Shown in pieces: positions 54,775-63,705 of a stretch of 64,000 bases of DNA (the stretch's first letter is position 1; every line of letters starts with the position of its first letter). The notes under the pieces were generated by a model. That model searched no databases. It was not told the DNA's origin and worked only from the letters and a program-made list of their open reading frames with translations. This DNA comes from Sphingobacterium faecale. GTDB taxonomy: Bacteria; Bacteroidota; Bacteroidia; Sphingobacteriales; Sphingobacteriaceae. The stretch lies in the NCBI RefSeq assembly GCF_016746095.1, contig NZ_JAERTY010000001.1, positions 434,001 to 498,000 on the forward strand, in the 5' to 3' direction. The position numbers were made by a program, and so were the translations under genes.

Positions 54775-54805
54775 TTTGATAGTGATAAACAATCTCTTAA
54801 CTTTG
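54775..54805 (+). promoter_or_regulatory. Bacteroidota-type promoter for the locus-2 sigma factor
   Basis: TTTG (54775-54778), 19-nt spacer, TAACTTTG (54798-54805): a full TTTG-N19-TAnnTTTG match, 18 bp before the start codon. It indicates basal transcription by the housekeeping sigma factor. Confidence 0.8.
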
Positions 54806-54823
54806 GGGTAACTAATTGATTTT

Positions 54824-55429
54824 ATGATACCGATTGCCCCAGTTGATGAAAAGGATTTGTTGCTTCGTTTACGAGGCGGGGATCATAGGGCTTTTGAAAT
54901 CCTTTATCACCAGCACAGTAGGTTACTTTTGGCCAAACTCGACCGAAAATTTGTCTATACTGAAGATGCAGATGATCTACTTCAAGAGCTATTTGTAAAA
55001 ATCTGGGAGCGCCGCCAGCAGATAGATCCTGACCAACCTTTTGCGGGGTATTTGTACCGCATAGCGCAACGCATGGTCACCGATCACTATCGAAAAGTGG
55101 CATTGACCAATATCGTTTGGTCTGAAGTAAAACGTGGTGCTTCCGAGTTTGTGGAGTTTACAGATCAGCAGGTGGAGGGACGAGAAACCCAAAAGCTAAT
55201 TGAACAAGCTATTAATATTTTACCCCCCCAGCAACAAAAAGCTTTCAACCTATGCAAAATCGAAGGAAGATCCTATAAAGAAGCTGCAGAGATTATGTCC
55301 ATTAGTCCGGAAACGGTACATGCACATTTAGTAAAAGCAAATCAATCCGTCAAAGCCTACTTCCAAAATGCGCAACAGCATATTCCTGGTACCTTAGCTG
55401 TCGCATTACTTTTTCTTAACTGTGGCTAG
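54824..55429 (+). CDS. ECF RNA polymerase sigma-70 factor, FecI-like (locus 2)
   Basis: 201-aa ECF sigma factor. Region 2 spans LLLRLRGGDHRAFEILYHQH to DADDLLQELFVKIWERR; region 4 is INILPPQQQKAFNLCKIEGR with the helix-turn-helix YKEAAEIMSISPETVHAHL. Only moderately similar to the locus-1 sigma factor. A short hydrophobic tail (LAVALLFLNCG) is seen, as in many Bacteroidota FecI-like proteins. It precedes fecR by 71 bp. Confidence 0.93.
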   Translation: MIPIAPVDEKDLLLRLRGGDHRAFEILYHQHSRLLLAKLDRKFVYTEDADDLLQELFVKIWERRQQIDPDQPFAGYLYRIAQRMVTDHYRKVALTNIVWSEVKRGASEFVEFTDQQVEGRETQKLIEQAINILPPQQQKAFNLCKIEGRSYKEAAEIMSISPETVHAHLVKANQSVKAYFQNAQQHIPGTLAVALLFLNCG

Positions 55430-55500
55430 TCGCTTTTTTTTTTCGTTTCTGACTAACCACTTTTCTCTTCCCAGCCGTAGTGTATTAAAAAGGGAAAGTT

Positions 55501-56661
55501 TTGGAACACCTCGAACATATCAAATCACTCTATAGCCAATATCTGGCTAAGACTATTTCTGAAGACGACCAGAAGGAACTTATTGCGTTTTTCAAAACAG
55601 GTTCTGATGCAGAGCTGGATCATGTCATTGGTGAGCTTGATCAGCATGAACAGATATCAGCTAGCACACTCCGTCCTTATGACCAGCGAGCAGGTCACAT
55701 TCTTTCGCATATTCGTCAGCGTACCGTTCCAGTCGGTAGCCGAACCCGCTCCATTCGCGTGTATATTACTGTCGCAGCGGTAATTCTTGCTTTTGCATTT
55801 ATAGGTTATTATTTCTATAAGATCTACAATTCCGTCACAGATCAGGAGCCGCATATGAGCAGTATTTACGGCGACGATGTGGCACCCGGTAGTAATATAG
55901 CCACTATTACTTTGTCTGACGGAAGTGTCATTGATTTATCCGAAGATCAAGAGGGCATCATTGCGAGTGGATCAGCCTTGCGCTATGCCGATGGCGAGAA
56001 ACTATTCGATGCAGGCAAAGATATTTCATATGCCACCTTAAAGACACCCCGAGGGGGGCAATATCGCTTGACACTGCCCGATGGTAGTAAAGTTATACTA
56101 AATGCCGCTTCCTCCATTACCTATCCGACTGCATTTACGGACATACAGCGTAAAGTCGAGCTCCAAGGAGAAGCCTTCTTCGATGTCGCCGAAAACAAGA
56201 GGCAACCATTTATCGTTGCAACCGACCAGCAGCAGGTTATCGTGACCGGTACAACATTTAATGTCAATGCGTACAGCGACAATAATAGAACCGTTACAAC
56301 ATTAGTCACAGGATCCGTTCTTGTCCAGAGCAACAGTACTTCAGCTACAGCTACCTTGAGGCCAGGACAAGAAGCCGTATGGAGCAATGGAAAACTCGAG
56401 ACTGAGGAAGTGAATACTAGCATTGCCACAGGATGGACCGAAGGTGTCTTTGCATTCCAGTATACATCATTGGCAGAAATATTACCGCAGTTGGAGCGCT
56501 GGTACGATATTCAGATCGATATCCACCCTATTCCAAACGAAGAGTTTTATGCAGAGATCGATCGTAATAAGCCATTGTCTACAGTACTGAAAGCCATTGA
56601 AAAAACCAGTACCGTACGATTTGAGATCAAAGAAAGGAGGCTCACCCTAAAGAAGAAATAA
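55501..56661 (+). CDS. FecR-family anti-sigma factor (locus 2)
   Basis: 386-aa inner-membrane regulator, TTG start (MEHLEHIKSLYSQYLA is a typical FecR beginning, with AAAAGGGAAAG upstream). One transmembrane helix is at about 84-106 (VYITVAAVILAFAFIGYYFY). Periplasmic FecR domain: LKTPRGGQYRLTLPDGSKVI, LQGEAFFDVAENKRQPF, VTGTTFNVNAY, then a DUF4974 C-terminus with EEFYAEIDRNKPLSTVLKAI. Partner of the preceding sigma factor and the STN domain of the following receptor. Confidence 0.92.
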   Translation: MEHLEHIKSLYSQYLAKTISEDDQKELIAFFKTGSDAELDHVIGELDQHEQISASTLRPYDQRAGHILSHIRQRTVPVGSRTRSIRVYITVAAVILAFAFIGYYFYKIYNSVTDQEPHMSSIYGDDVAPGSNIATITLSDGSVIDLSEDQEGIIASGSALRYADGEKLFDAGKDISYATLKTPRGGQYRLTLPDGSKVILNAASSITYPTAFTDIQRKVELQGEAFFDVAENKRQPFIVATDQQQVIVTGTTFNVNAYSDNNRTVTTLVTGSVLVQSNSTSATATLRPGQEAVWSNGKLETEEVNTSIATGWTEGVFAFQYTSLAEILPQLERWYDIQIDIHPIPNEEFYAEIDRNKPLSTVLKAIEKTSTVRFEIKERRLTLKKK

Positions 56662-56675
56662 GGAACAGTTAAAAA

Positions 56676-56706
56676 AAACCGGAAGTGCTAGCAACGCTCC
56701 CGGTTT
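56676..56706 (+). terminator. Hairpin between fecR and susC (locus 2)
   Basis: AAACCGG (56676-56682) pairs with CCGGTTT (56700-56706), with extra GC pairs inside. Same relative place as the hairpin of locus 1. Probably limits read-through from the regulatory genes into the receptor operon. Confidence 0.55.
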
Positions 56707-56775
56707 ATAGTCAGGCTCAGATGTCTGCCTACAACGACGTAACACATTCATTTTCTAACCTAACAACACAAATTT

Positions 56776-59700
56776 ATGAATTATCTCATAGATTACAAGG
56801 ATGCGTATGCACGATGCATGTACATCCCTTATAATCGCCGCTTCAAAATCATATTGCGCATGAAGTTTACTTTAATCGCATTGCTGCTTTTTCTACTGCA
56901 GGCTACGGCTTCGGTCAGATCGCAGACCTTGACCCTACATTTTACCGATGCACCTTTAGAAAAGGTGCTTGCCGAAGTCAAAAGGCAAACCGGTTACAGC
57001 TATATTGCCAATGCTAAATTGCTCAAAGAAGCAAAGACTGTAACCGTCAGTTTACGTAATACCCATTTAAATGAGGTACTGAAAGTCATATTCAAGGATC
57101 AGTCCCTATCTGTCGAGATCAGTGACGGTGTAATCCATATTGAACCGAAAATGATAAAACCCGAGGAGAATAATCTCATTCAAAATCAGGATCTGATTAG
57201 GGGCCGCGTCACCAATGAAAAAGGAGAACCCTTAGCCGGAGCGTCTATCTACCTATTGGATGTCGAGGGGAGACGTACAGCAGTACAGACCAAGACGGAT
57301 GAGCAGGGGTACTTTGAATTGAAGCAGTTTTTGGCTGGAACGAACCTCGAGGTGGTTTATCTGAGTTATACTACCCAGAAGCTTATTGCAAAGGCTGATA
57401 TGGGGAATATTTCCCTTAAACCCTTTTTTAGTGATGTCGAAGAGGTCGCAGTGGTATCTACGGGATACCAGAAGATACCTAAAGAAAGAGCTACAGGGAG
57501 CTTTGTGCAGATTGACAATGAAGAGCTGAATCGAAGGGTGTCTACGAGTGTTATTCAGCGCTTAGATGGCATGGCGCCAGGCATTTTGACGAATTTGAAA
57601 CAGAAACAACGTGGTCAGGGGGATATCGAAATCCGTGGACGGTCTACGCTTTACTCCAATAGTGAGCCATTGATCGTCTTAGATAATTTTCCATTTGAGG
57701 GTAAACTAGAATCATTAAATCCAAATGATATTGAGAATATTACGATATTGAAAGACGCGGCGGCGGCCTCTATTTGGGGCGTACGTGCTAGTAATGGGGT
57801 GATCGTTATTACAACCAAATTTGCTAAGCAGGGACAGCGTCCGACAATTGAATTTAACACTAATTTATCATTTGCTGGAAAGCGCAATGTATTTGATCAG
57901 CCGCTACTCAGCTCGGCACAGTTTGTAGAAGTAGAACAATTCCTTTTTGAACGCGGACGTTACAATGCAACGCTGAATACAGGCTGGCAACCCGTGTCGC
58001 CCGTTGTAGAAATATTATCTCGTGTCAAATCAAAGGAATTGACGGAGGGTGAAGGAGCAATTTTAATTTCTGACATTACGAAGCAAGATGCAAGGAAGCA
58101 GTATAATATGTATTTTAACCAACCGCTTTTTAACCAGCAATACAATGCTTCTGCTAGAGGAGCAACAGCAAATCACGATTACTTCATCTCCATAGGTCTT
58201 GATAAAAATCGCCCCCAAATAGTGGGCAATAGCTTTGAACGTTGGACAATGCAAGCTGCAAATACATTCAAATTTTTGGGCGATCGCATTACACTCGCTC
58301 ATCGTATACTCTATAGCAACAAAAATGACCGGCAGGAAGCATACGCTATACCCACTGCTCCAAGATATCCTTACAGCCAATATGTTAGTGAATCAGGAGA
58401 ACATTTACCGGAAGTTTCTACATTAAGACTGTCCTATATTGATAATGTAGCTGAAAATCGATTACTGGATTGGCATATGCGACCGATGGATGATTTGAAC
58501 AACAGTGATTTCTATAACAGTCACCGTGTCACACACATTCGGAATAGCTTACAGCTGGATGCCAAGTTAACGGATGCGCTTAAGGCTTCGGTATCTTATC
58601 TTTATGAAGAGCTGTACAGTGATTCACCTACTTATTATGGACTACAATCGTATTATACCCGTAACCAAATCAATAGCTTTTCTTATTTGAACGCTGCAGG
58701 AGAGATGCAATATGGTGTTCCATTGGGAGCAATTAAACAGGTAAGTAGGGGAAAAGAAAGAAATCAGATAGGACGTTTTCAAATAGAATACGACAGTCGA
58801 TTTGGAGAAGAACATCAGTTTAATGCTTTGGTAGGTACGGAGATAAGGGAGAATACAGGATGGAATGCTTCTTATGGGCTGTATGGTTATAATGAGGAAA
58901 ACCAGACAAACCAAAACCACATGGTTAATTATGTAGAACCTTTCAAGATGTGGCATAGTGGCCAAAGTTCGAAAATCTCAACTTTGACGGATCAATCGTC
59001 CAGTACGGATCGTTTCGTATCCTACTATTCTAACATTATGTATGCCTATAAAGGTCGCTACCGATTGAGTGGAAGCCTCAGACGTGATGGATCGAATTTG
59101 TTTGGTGTACAAACGAACCAAAAATTTGTGCCATTATGGTCAGTAGGTGCTCTTTGGGATCTTCATAAAGAGATTTTCTTTCCTGAAGATTTATTGTCCA
59201 AGTTACAACTTCGTGCTTCCTATGGATATAACGGTAATTTAAACCGAAGCGTATCAGGTTATTTGACTGCACGACAGGGAACATTGATTTCTATGTATGG
59301 TCAGCCATATTATGAAATAGTGAATCCTCCTAACCCAGCACTTCGATGGGAAAGAGTTCGAAATATCAACATCGGCCTGGATGCAACATCTCGTTCTGGA
59401 CGTATCTCTGCTACGGTGGAATATTGGCAAAAACGAGGACTGGATCTAATTGCAAAAAGACCTACACCTACACAGACTGGTATTACTGGCTTTACGGGCA
59501 ATACGGCATCCCTGCTTTCAAAGGGGGTAGATATAGCCTTGACAACCCAGAACCTAATTGGTCCTTTTAACTGGTCGAGCCAATTATTTTTGAGTAAAGT
59601 GACAAACAGAGTGTTGGAGTACCATGTGGTTCCTGCAACAAACTTCGTAATTATGTCGAATATTAATGATTATCCACAGATTGGCTACCCGCAGTTTTCG

Positions 59701-60315
59701 TTGTATGCTTTTCCGATGAAGGGGCTTGATGACACGGGCAGTCCGATAGGTTATCTTGGCGGACAGGAAAATAACGACTACCGTGCAATAAAGAATAGTC
59801 AAGATCTTTCGGAAATGTCTTATATGGGATCATCTACCCCCACATTGCATGGCACACTGTGGAACCGATTTGGTTATGCTGGCTTTGAGCTTTCGTTTTC
59901 AATTAGATGGTATGCAGGTCATTATTTTAGGCGAAACTCACTCGATAATGCAGCTGTGTACAATGGAAGTTATTCCATATGGGATTACGAAAAACGATGG
60001 CAATCTCCCGGTGACGAGCAGTTGACTAATGTGCCGTCGCTGGTATATCCAAATAATTTAAACAGATCAGACTTCTACAAATATGCTGATCTATTGATTG
60101 AGCCAGCTGCACATGTTCGCCTGCAGGATCTGCATTTATCCTACAATGCGTCATCGCTAATAAAAGGAAAATCACTTAACAGAGCACGACTTATTTTCAG
60201 TGCGAGTGACGTAGGCATACTTTGGGCTAAAAATAATAAATCAATTGATCCGCAATTCATCAATGGTAACCCCATCAGGACTACATATTCGCTAGGTATT
60301 CAATTAACACTTTAA
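56776..60315 (+). CDS. SusC-family TonB-dependent receptor with STN signalling domain (locus 2)
   Basis: 1179-aa outer-membrane receptor. The ATG at 56776 gives a cytoplasmic-looking leader before the signal sequence FTLIALLLFLLQATASVRSQ; an internal start at MKFTLIA is possible. STN domain at about 52-105 (LHFTDAPLEKVLAEVKRQTG), carboxypeptidase-like domain from about 142, then VAVVSTGYQKIPKERATGSF and a plug with LKDAAAASIWGVRASNGVIV. Barrel ends in LGIQLTL. Paralogue of the locus-1 receptor; 29 bp around GRVTNEKGEP are identical at DNA level. Confidence 0.93.
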   Translation: MNYLIDYKDAYARCMYIPYNRRFKIILRMKFTLIALLLFLLQATASVRSQTLTLHFTDAPLEKVLAEVKRQTGYSYIANAKLLKEAKTVTVSLRNTHLNEVLKVIFKDQSLSVEISDGVIHIEPKMIKPEENNLIQNQDLIRGRVTNEKGEPLAGASIYLLDVEGRRTAVQTKTDEQGYFELKQFLAGTNLEVVYLSYTTQKLIAKADMGNISLKPFFSDVEEVAVVSTGYQKIPKERATGSFVQIDNEELNRRVSTSVIQRLDGMAPGILTNLKQKQRGQGDIEIRGRSTLYSNSEPLIVLDNFPFEGKLESLNPNDIENITILKDAAAASIWGVRASNGVIVITTKFAKQGQRPTIEFNTNLSFAGKRNVFDQPLLSSAQFVEVEQFLFERGRYNATLNTGWQPVSPVVEILSRVKSKELTEGEGAILISDITKQDARKQYNMYFNQPLFNQQYNASARGATANHDYFISIGLDKNRPQIVGNSFERWTMQAANTFKFLGDRITLAHRILYSNKNDRQEAYAIPTAPRYPYSQYVSESGEHLPEVSTLRLSYIDNVAENRLLDWHMRPMDDLNNSDFYNSHRVTHIRNSLQLDAKLTDALKASVSYLYEELYSDSPTYYGLQSYYTRNQINSFSYLNAAGEMQYGVPLGAIKQVSRGKERNQIGRFQIEYDSRFGEEHQFNALVGTEIRENTGWNASYGLYGYNEENQTNQNHMVNYVEPFKMWHSGQSSKISTLTDQSSSTDRFVSYYSNIMYAYKGRYRLSGSLRRDGSNLFGVQTNQKFVPLWSVGALWDLHKEIFFPEDLLSKLQLRASYGYNGNLNRSVSGYLTARQGTLISMYGQPYYEIVNPPNPALRWERVRNINIGLDATSRSGRISATVEYWQKRGLDLIAKRPTPTQTGITGFTGNTASLLSKGVDIALTTQNLIGPFNWSSQLFLSKVTNRVLEYHVVPATNFVIMSNINDYPQIGYPQFSLYAFPMKGLDDTGSPIGYLGGQENNDYRAIKNSQDLSEMSYMGSSTPTLHGTLWNRFGYAGFELSFSIRWYAGHYFRRNSLDNAAVYNGSYSIWDYEKRWQSPGDEQLTNVPSLVYPNNLNRSDFYKYADLLIEPAAHVRLQDLHLSYNASSLIKGKSLNRARLIFSASDVGILWAKNNKSIDPQFINGNPIRTTYSLGIQLTL

Positions 60316-60318
60316 AAC

Positions 60319-61683
60319 ATGAAAAGAATCTTTATAATCTTAATTTTAGGAATGATGGTTACATCATGCGAACAAGAGTTTTTATCGGTAAAGCCTAGTT
60401 CCAATATTATCCGACCTCAAACCCTAGAGGATTTAGAGCAGATACTTGACAATAACCTTGTAATAAATGTTTCAGGAGTGCTTCAGCGCATAGCATCTGA
60501 CGAGTATTATATTGCCAGCCCAGAAATATGGCAAGGGTTATTTAGTTCGACGCAACGTAATGCTTATTTATGGAAAGCCGACCCTTATGAAGGCGAAACC
60601 AATATTAAGGATTGGGATAATCTTTATACAGTTATCTTTTATGCAAATAGTGTTTTGGACGAGCTTAGTAGAATTGACGGCCAGCAACAGAAAAAAAGTG
60701 ATATCAGAGGGAGAGCTTTGTTCATTCGAGCATATGCACTTTTTGATTTGGTCAATACTTTTGCTCCATTTTACGATACCAAATCTGCTACTATAGATTC
60801 TGGTGTACCTATACGGCTTTCTGCAGATATTAACCAAACTGAAAAAAGAGCAACCGTAAAAACGTGTTATGAAAGGATAATTACCGATTTGGACGAGGCC
60901 GCTAAGTTAATATCGGCAAAAACGCCACCAGTTTTACGGACAAGGCCGAGCAAAGCAGCAGTTTATGCTTTGCTCTCTAAGGTGTATTTTTTTATGCAAG
61001 ATTTTGAAAAAGCACAAACTTACGCAAGTACATGCCTCAGCTTGTATTCTACTATTACAGATTTTAATCAGCTACAGACTAATACTGATCAGCCTTTTCA
61101 GGGAAACAATGATGATGTAATTTATTATACAACACAGGTAATGGATTATACAACGACATCAGGCGTAGGGTCACTTACTGGAAATTATATCGGGATAGAT
61201 ACTGAACTTATAAAGCTTTACGAGCCAGCCGATATACGACCTCAGGTCTTTTTTAATAAAAACAGTCAAGGAAGAAATTATAGAAAGATGATGTATGGCA
61301 GTGTCTCCAATAATCTTTACCCGTTTACAGGTCTCGCAACAGATGAAATCTATTTAATTAAAGCAGAATGTCTTGCACGTATCGGAGAATTGGCAGAATC
61401 GAAAAACACATTATTACAATTATTGCAAAAGAGATTCCCTAAGGGACATAATTTCGGAATTGATAAATTGGATCAGCACGATTTGATAGAAAGAGTCCTT
61501 TTAGAGCGTCGTAAAGAGCTTGTGTGGAGATCAACTCGATGGACAGAATTGAAGCGAATAAATGCCTTGGGGCATAAAAGAGTGTTAAAGCGCGAGTTCA
61601 AGGGCGAAGTATATGAACTTTCGTTAGACAATGCTAATGCTACATTCCCTATCCCAGAAAATGAATTGATACATCTATTTTAA
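60319..61683 (+). CDS. SusD/RagB-family outer-membrane lipoprotein (locus 2)
   Basis: 454-aa SusD partner starting 3 bp after susC. Lipobox MVTSC (Cys near 17), EQEFLSVKPSSNIIRPQTLE, DIRGRALFIRAYALFDLVNT, and the C-terminal ERRKELVWRSTRWTELKRIN are SusD hallmarks. Similar layout to the locus-1 protein, low overall identity. Ligand unknown. Confidence 0.92.
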   Translation: MKRIFIILILGMMVTSCEQEFLSVKPSSNIIRPQTLEDLEQILDNNLVINVSGVLQRIASDEYYIASPEIWQGLFSSTQRNAYLWKADPYEGETNIKDWDNLYTVIFYANSVLDELSRIDGQQQKKSDIRGRALFIRAYALFDLVNTFAPFYDTKSATIDSGVPIRLSADINQTEKRATVKTCYERIITDLDEAAKLISAKTPPVLRTRPSKAAVYALLSKVYFFMQDFEKAQTYASTCLSLYSTITDFNQLQTNTDQPFQGNNDDVIYYTTQVMDYTTTSGVGSLTGNYIGIDTELIKLYEPADIRPQVFFNKNSQGRNYRKMMYGSVSNNLYPFTGLATDEIYLIKAECLARIGELAESKNTLLQLLQKRFPKGHNFGIDKLDQHDLIERVLLERRKELVWRSTRWTELKRINALGHKRVLKREFKGEVYELSLDNANATFPIPENELIHLF

Positions 61684-61694
61684 TTTTTAAAAAA

Positions 61695-63173
61695 ATGAGA
61701 TATATTATCCTTATTTCTCTGTTACTAGCCGTAGCAGTGAATAGTTTATATGCAAAAACAAAGTTAGATCCTACAGCCAAAGTGATTGTTTCCTTTGATG
61801 ATGCACTGCTAAAAAATAAAAACATAACTGCAGAAATTTCTGTCTTTTCCTATTACCATGTCACGGCCAGTGATCTCTATGATGAAAAATACAAGTGGAA
61901 TGGCGAAACAAAAGAAATTGAGGTAGTTTTTCCTTTGCTGCAAGACATATCGCTTGTGAAGATAGAGGTTTTTAATGATGGTGAACTTTTGCTGTCTTTA
62001 TTTCCACACAGATTGTTCTTAATAGAACCGGATGATAGTTTATCATTCTATGTAAGTGATAAGGTGCAAGCAAATGGTGTCGATAATGAAAAGAATAGGT
62101 TAAGGGAGCGAATCTCAAATTTGGATCGGAGCGGAGGCGATAGTTGGCTGGGCCATTATATACAAATTGGAGATATAGACAAATACTATGCTGTAACAAA
62201 TGATTTTTTTGATGCTTTAATAGAGAGAAAGTTAGACGTGTTAGAAAAGAATCGGGATAAAATAAGTAATTCCTCGTATTTCTATATCAAAGAAGAATGT
62301 GTTTTTAGTACGGAAAGCATACGTATAAAGAGACTTCAGGGAGCTGTCGAAACTGGTGCTCCCTATCAAGATGTATTAAAGAAACATGTTCTGCAACAGT
62401 ATTATTCTGCTATAAGTAAAACAAAATACCACATGGGCAAAAGCCCATCGTATACAGATTATGTTATCGACGTTTTAACGGCAGGGTTCTTAATACCAGA
62501 ATATGTTGAGCATCCGAAGTCTGCGCCAATTATCGATTTGAACCTAATACTTAATCGATTCCAGAAAATGAATTTAGATCAGGAAAATCGAGATAATATT
62601 ACTGCATTCTTATTTAGTCGTTACGGCACAGCAGCAATAGGTGGTGAGCAAGCGATTAACAAGGCATTAAAATATGTGAGTGACGATCGCATAAAATCAT
62701 ATTTAAAGAAGATCAAAGAAAGTCGTTATGTGAAAAATGATGTTTATCCATTTCGTTTAGAAGATATAGATGGAAACATCTACACACCTGAATCCTTCAA
62801 AGATAAAATTGTTGTGTTAGACTTCTGGTTCAACGGTTGTACAGGTTGCGCAATACTACACCAAGAATTAGTAAAAATCGAAAGTAGTTTAAATGATGAA
62901 TCAGTACTTTTTATCAGTGTAAATGTTGATGTAAAGAGGGATAAGTGGCTTCGGGGTTTAGAAAGTGGTAAGTATACTTCGAAAGAAGGTATAAATTTGA
63001 GAGTCATAGATCCGAAGCCTAATATAGCTTCATTCTATGGTTTCTTTTCTTTCCCACAGCTCCTGATTGTAGACCGAAAAGGAAGGCTAGTTTCTTATAA
63101 CCCGCCCCGTCCAATCAATGTAACCGGTAGAAAAGGTTTTACAGAAATGCTACTCGGTTTAAAAAGCAAATAA
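61695..63173 (+). CDS. Secreted TlpA-like disulphide reductase with CTGC motif (locus 2)
   Basis: 492-aa periplasmic protein. Signal peptide MRYIILISLLLAVAVNSLYA; an N-terminal region (about 25-340) without recognised family; and a C-terminal TlpA/AhpC-TSA thioredoxin domain (about 350-490) with IVVLDFWFNGCTGCAILHQE (CTGC active site), VNVDVKRDKW and SFPQLLIVDRKGRLVSYNPP. Domain order is reversed relative to the locus-1 redoxin protein, where the thioredoxin domain comes first. Starts 11 bp after susD. Confidence 0.85.
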   Translation: MRYIILISLLLAVAVNSLYAKTKLDPTAKVIVSFDDALLKNKNITAEISVFSYYHVTASDLYDEKYKWNGETKEIEVVFPLLQDISLVKIEVFNDGELLLSLFPHRLFLIEPDDSLSFYVSDKVQANGVDNEKNRLRERISNLDRSGGDSWLGHYIQIGDIDKYYAVTNDFFDALIERKLDVLEKNRDKISNSSYFYIKEECVFSTESIRIKRLQGAVETGAPYQDVLKKHVLQQYYSAISKTKYHMGKSPSYTDYVIDVLTAGFLIPEYVEHPKSAPIIDLNLILNRFQKMNLDQENRDNITAFLFSRYGTAAIGGEQAINKALKYVSDDRIKSYLKKIKESRYVKNDVYPFRLEDIDGNIYTPESFKDKIVVLDFWFNGCTGCAILHQELVKIESSLNDESVLFISVNVDVKRDKWLRGLESGKYTSKEGINLRVIDPKPNIASFYGFFSFPQLLIVDRKGRLVSYNPPRPINVTGRKGFTEMLLGLKSK

Positions 63174-63201
63174 AAGGAGGGGAATTTTCCCCCATCCTTT
63201 T
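63172..63201. terminator. Bidirectional terminator after locus 2
   Basis: AAAAGGAGGGG and CCCC-CATCCTTTT pair around AATTTT (63172-63201), with A-rich and T-rich flanks giving tails in both directions. Confidence 0.7.
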
Positions 63202-63456
63202 ATTTTGATATACACCATTAGAACTAGATGGCGATATCCATCCATTAGCTTCAAAAGTCGCTAATTCACTCTCAGTATAGCTATCCTGAGTTGGGATGTT
63301 TTCAGAAGACAAGATTTGGTACGTACAAGCCGTCGGCTCTGTTGGAGTACAGTCCATAGGATTGACGTTACTGCGTAATTCAAATATTCCACTTCCTTTA
63401 TTTACCAAGTGTCCACTAGCTTCTTTTTCACCAAACGATTGTATTAAAGAAAATAT
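63202..63456 (-). pseudogene. Truncated small secreted Cys-pair protein (DUF6520-like)
   Basis: The minus-strand frame reads FGEKEASGHLVNKGSGIFEL, then NPMDCTPTEPTACTYQILSS and ESELATFEANGWISPSSSNG to VYQNK. The C-x7-C pair and general layout match the short secreted proteins common in Sphingobacteriaceae. The signal peptide is missing because the sequence upstream is a umuC remnant on the other strand, and the frame runs through the terminator to 63139 instead of stopping. So it is truncated at the 5' end and probably altered at the 3' end. Confidence 0.45.
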
Positions 63457-63603
63457 TCATAGAAGGACCCTGGCTATAAGAAGGCGGGTGTTATCGTACA
63501 GAATTTTACACTGGCCGATATTGAACAGACTACACTCTTTGGCCAGCGGGACAAGCGTCATGATGCCTTAATGATGGCCTTTGACAACATCAACAAGCTG
63601 TAT
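63439..63603 (+). pseudogene. UmuC (DNA polymerase V) C-terminal fragment
   Basis: The frame GYKKAGVIVQNFTLADIEQT, TLFGQRDKRHDALMMAFDNI, NKLYG (63472-63603) is the UmuC little-finger/C-terminal region. LKKIFIEG in another frame just before it continues the match, implying one frameshift near 63470. Sequence breaks off at INKLYG, where the yhcG 3' end starts. No functional protein can be made. Confidence 0.75.
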
Positions 63604-63705
63604 GGGCTATTTATATATCGCATCCATACAGGACTCCCTGCTCGCGAAGTACGTTCTTCTCCCGTTCGATTTCGGCAATGAGTTCTTCTTCGGATGGCAG
63701 TTGAA
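63604..63705. repeat. Direct repeat copy B (yhcG 3' end)
   Basis: Same 102 bp as 54341-54442, 3 mismatches. This copy is in the natural context of an apparently intact yhcG 3' region, so it is closer to the parental one. Confidence 0.9.
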
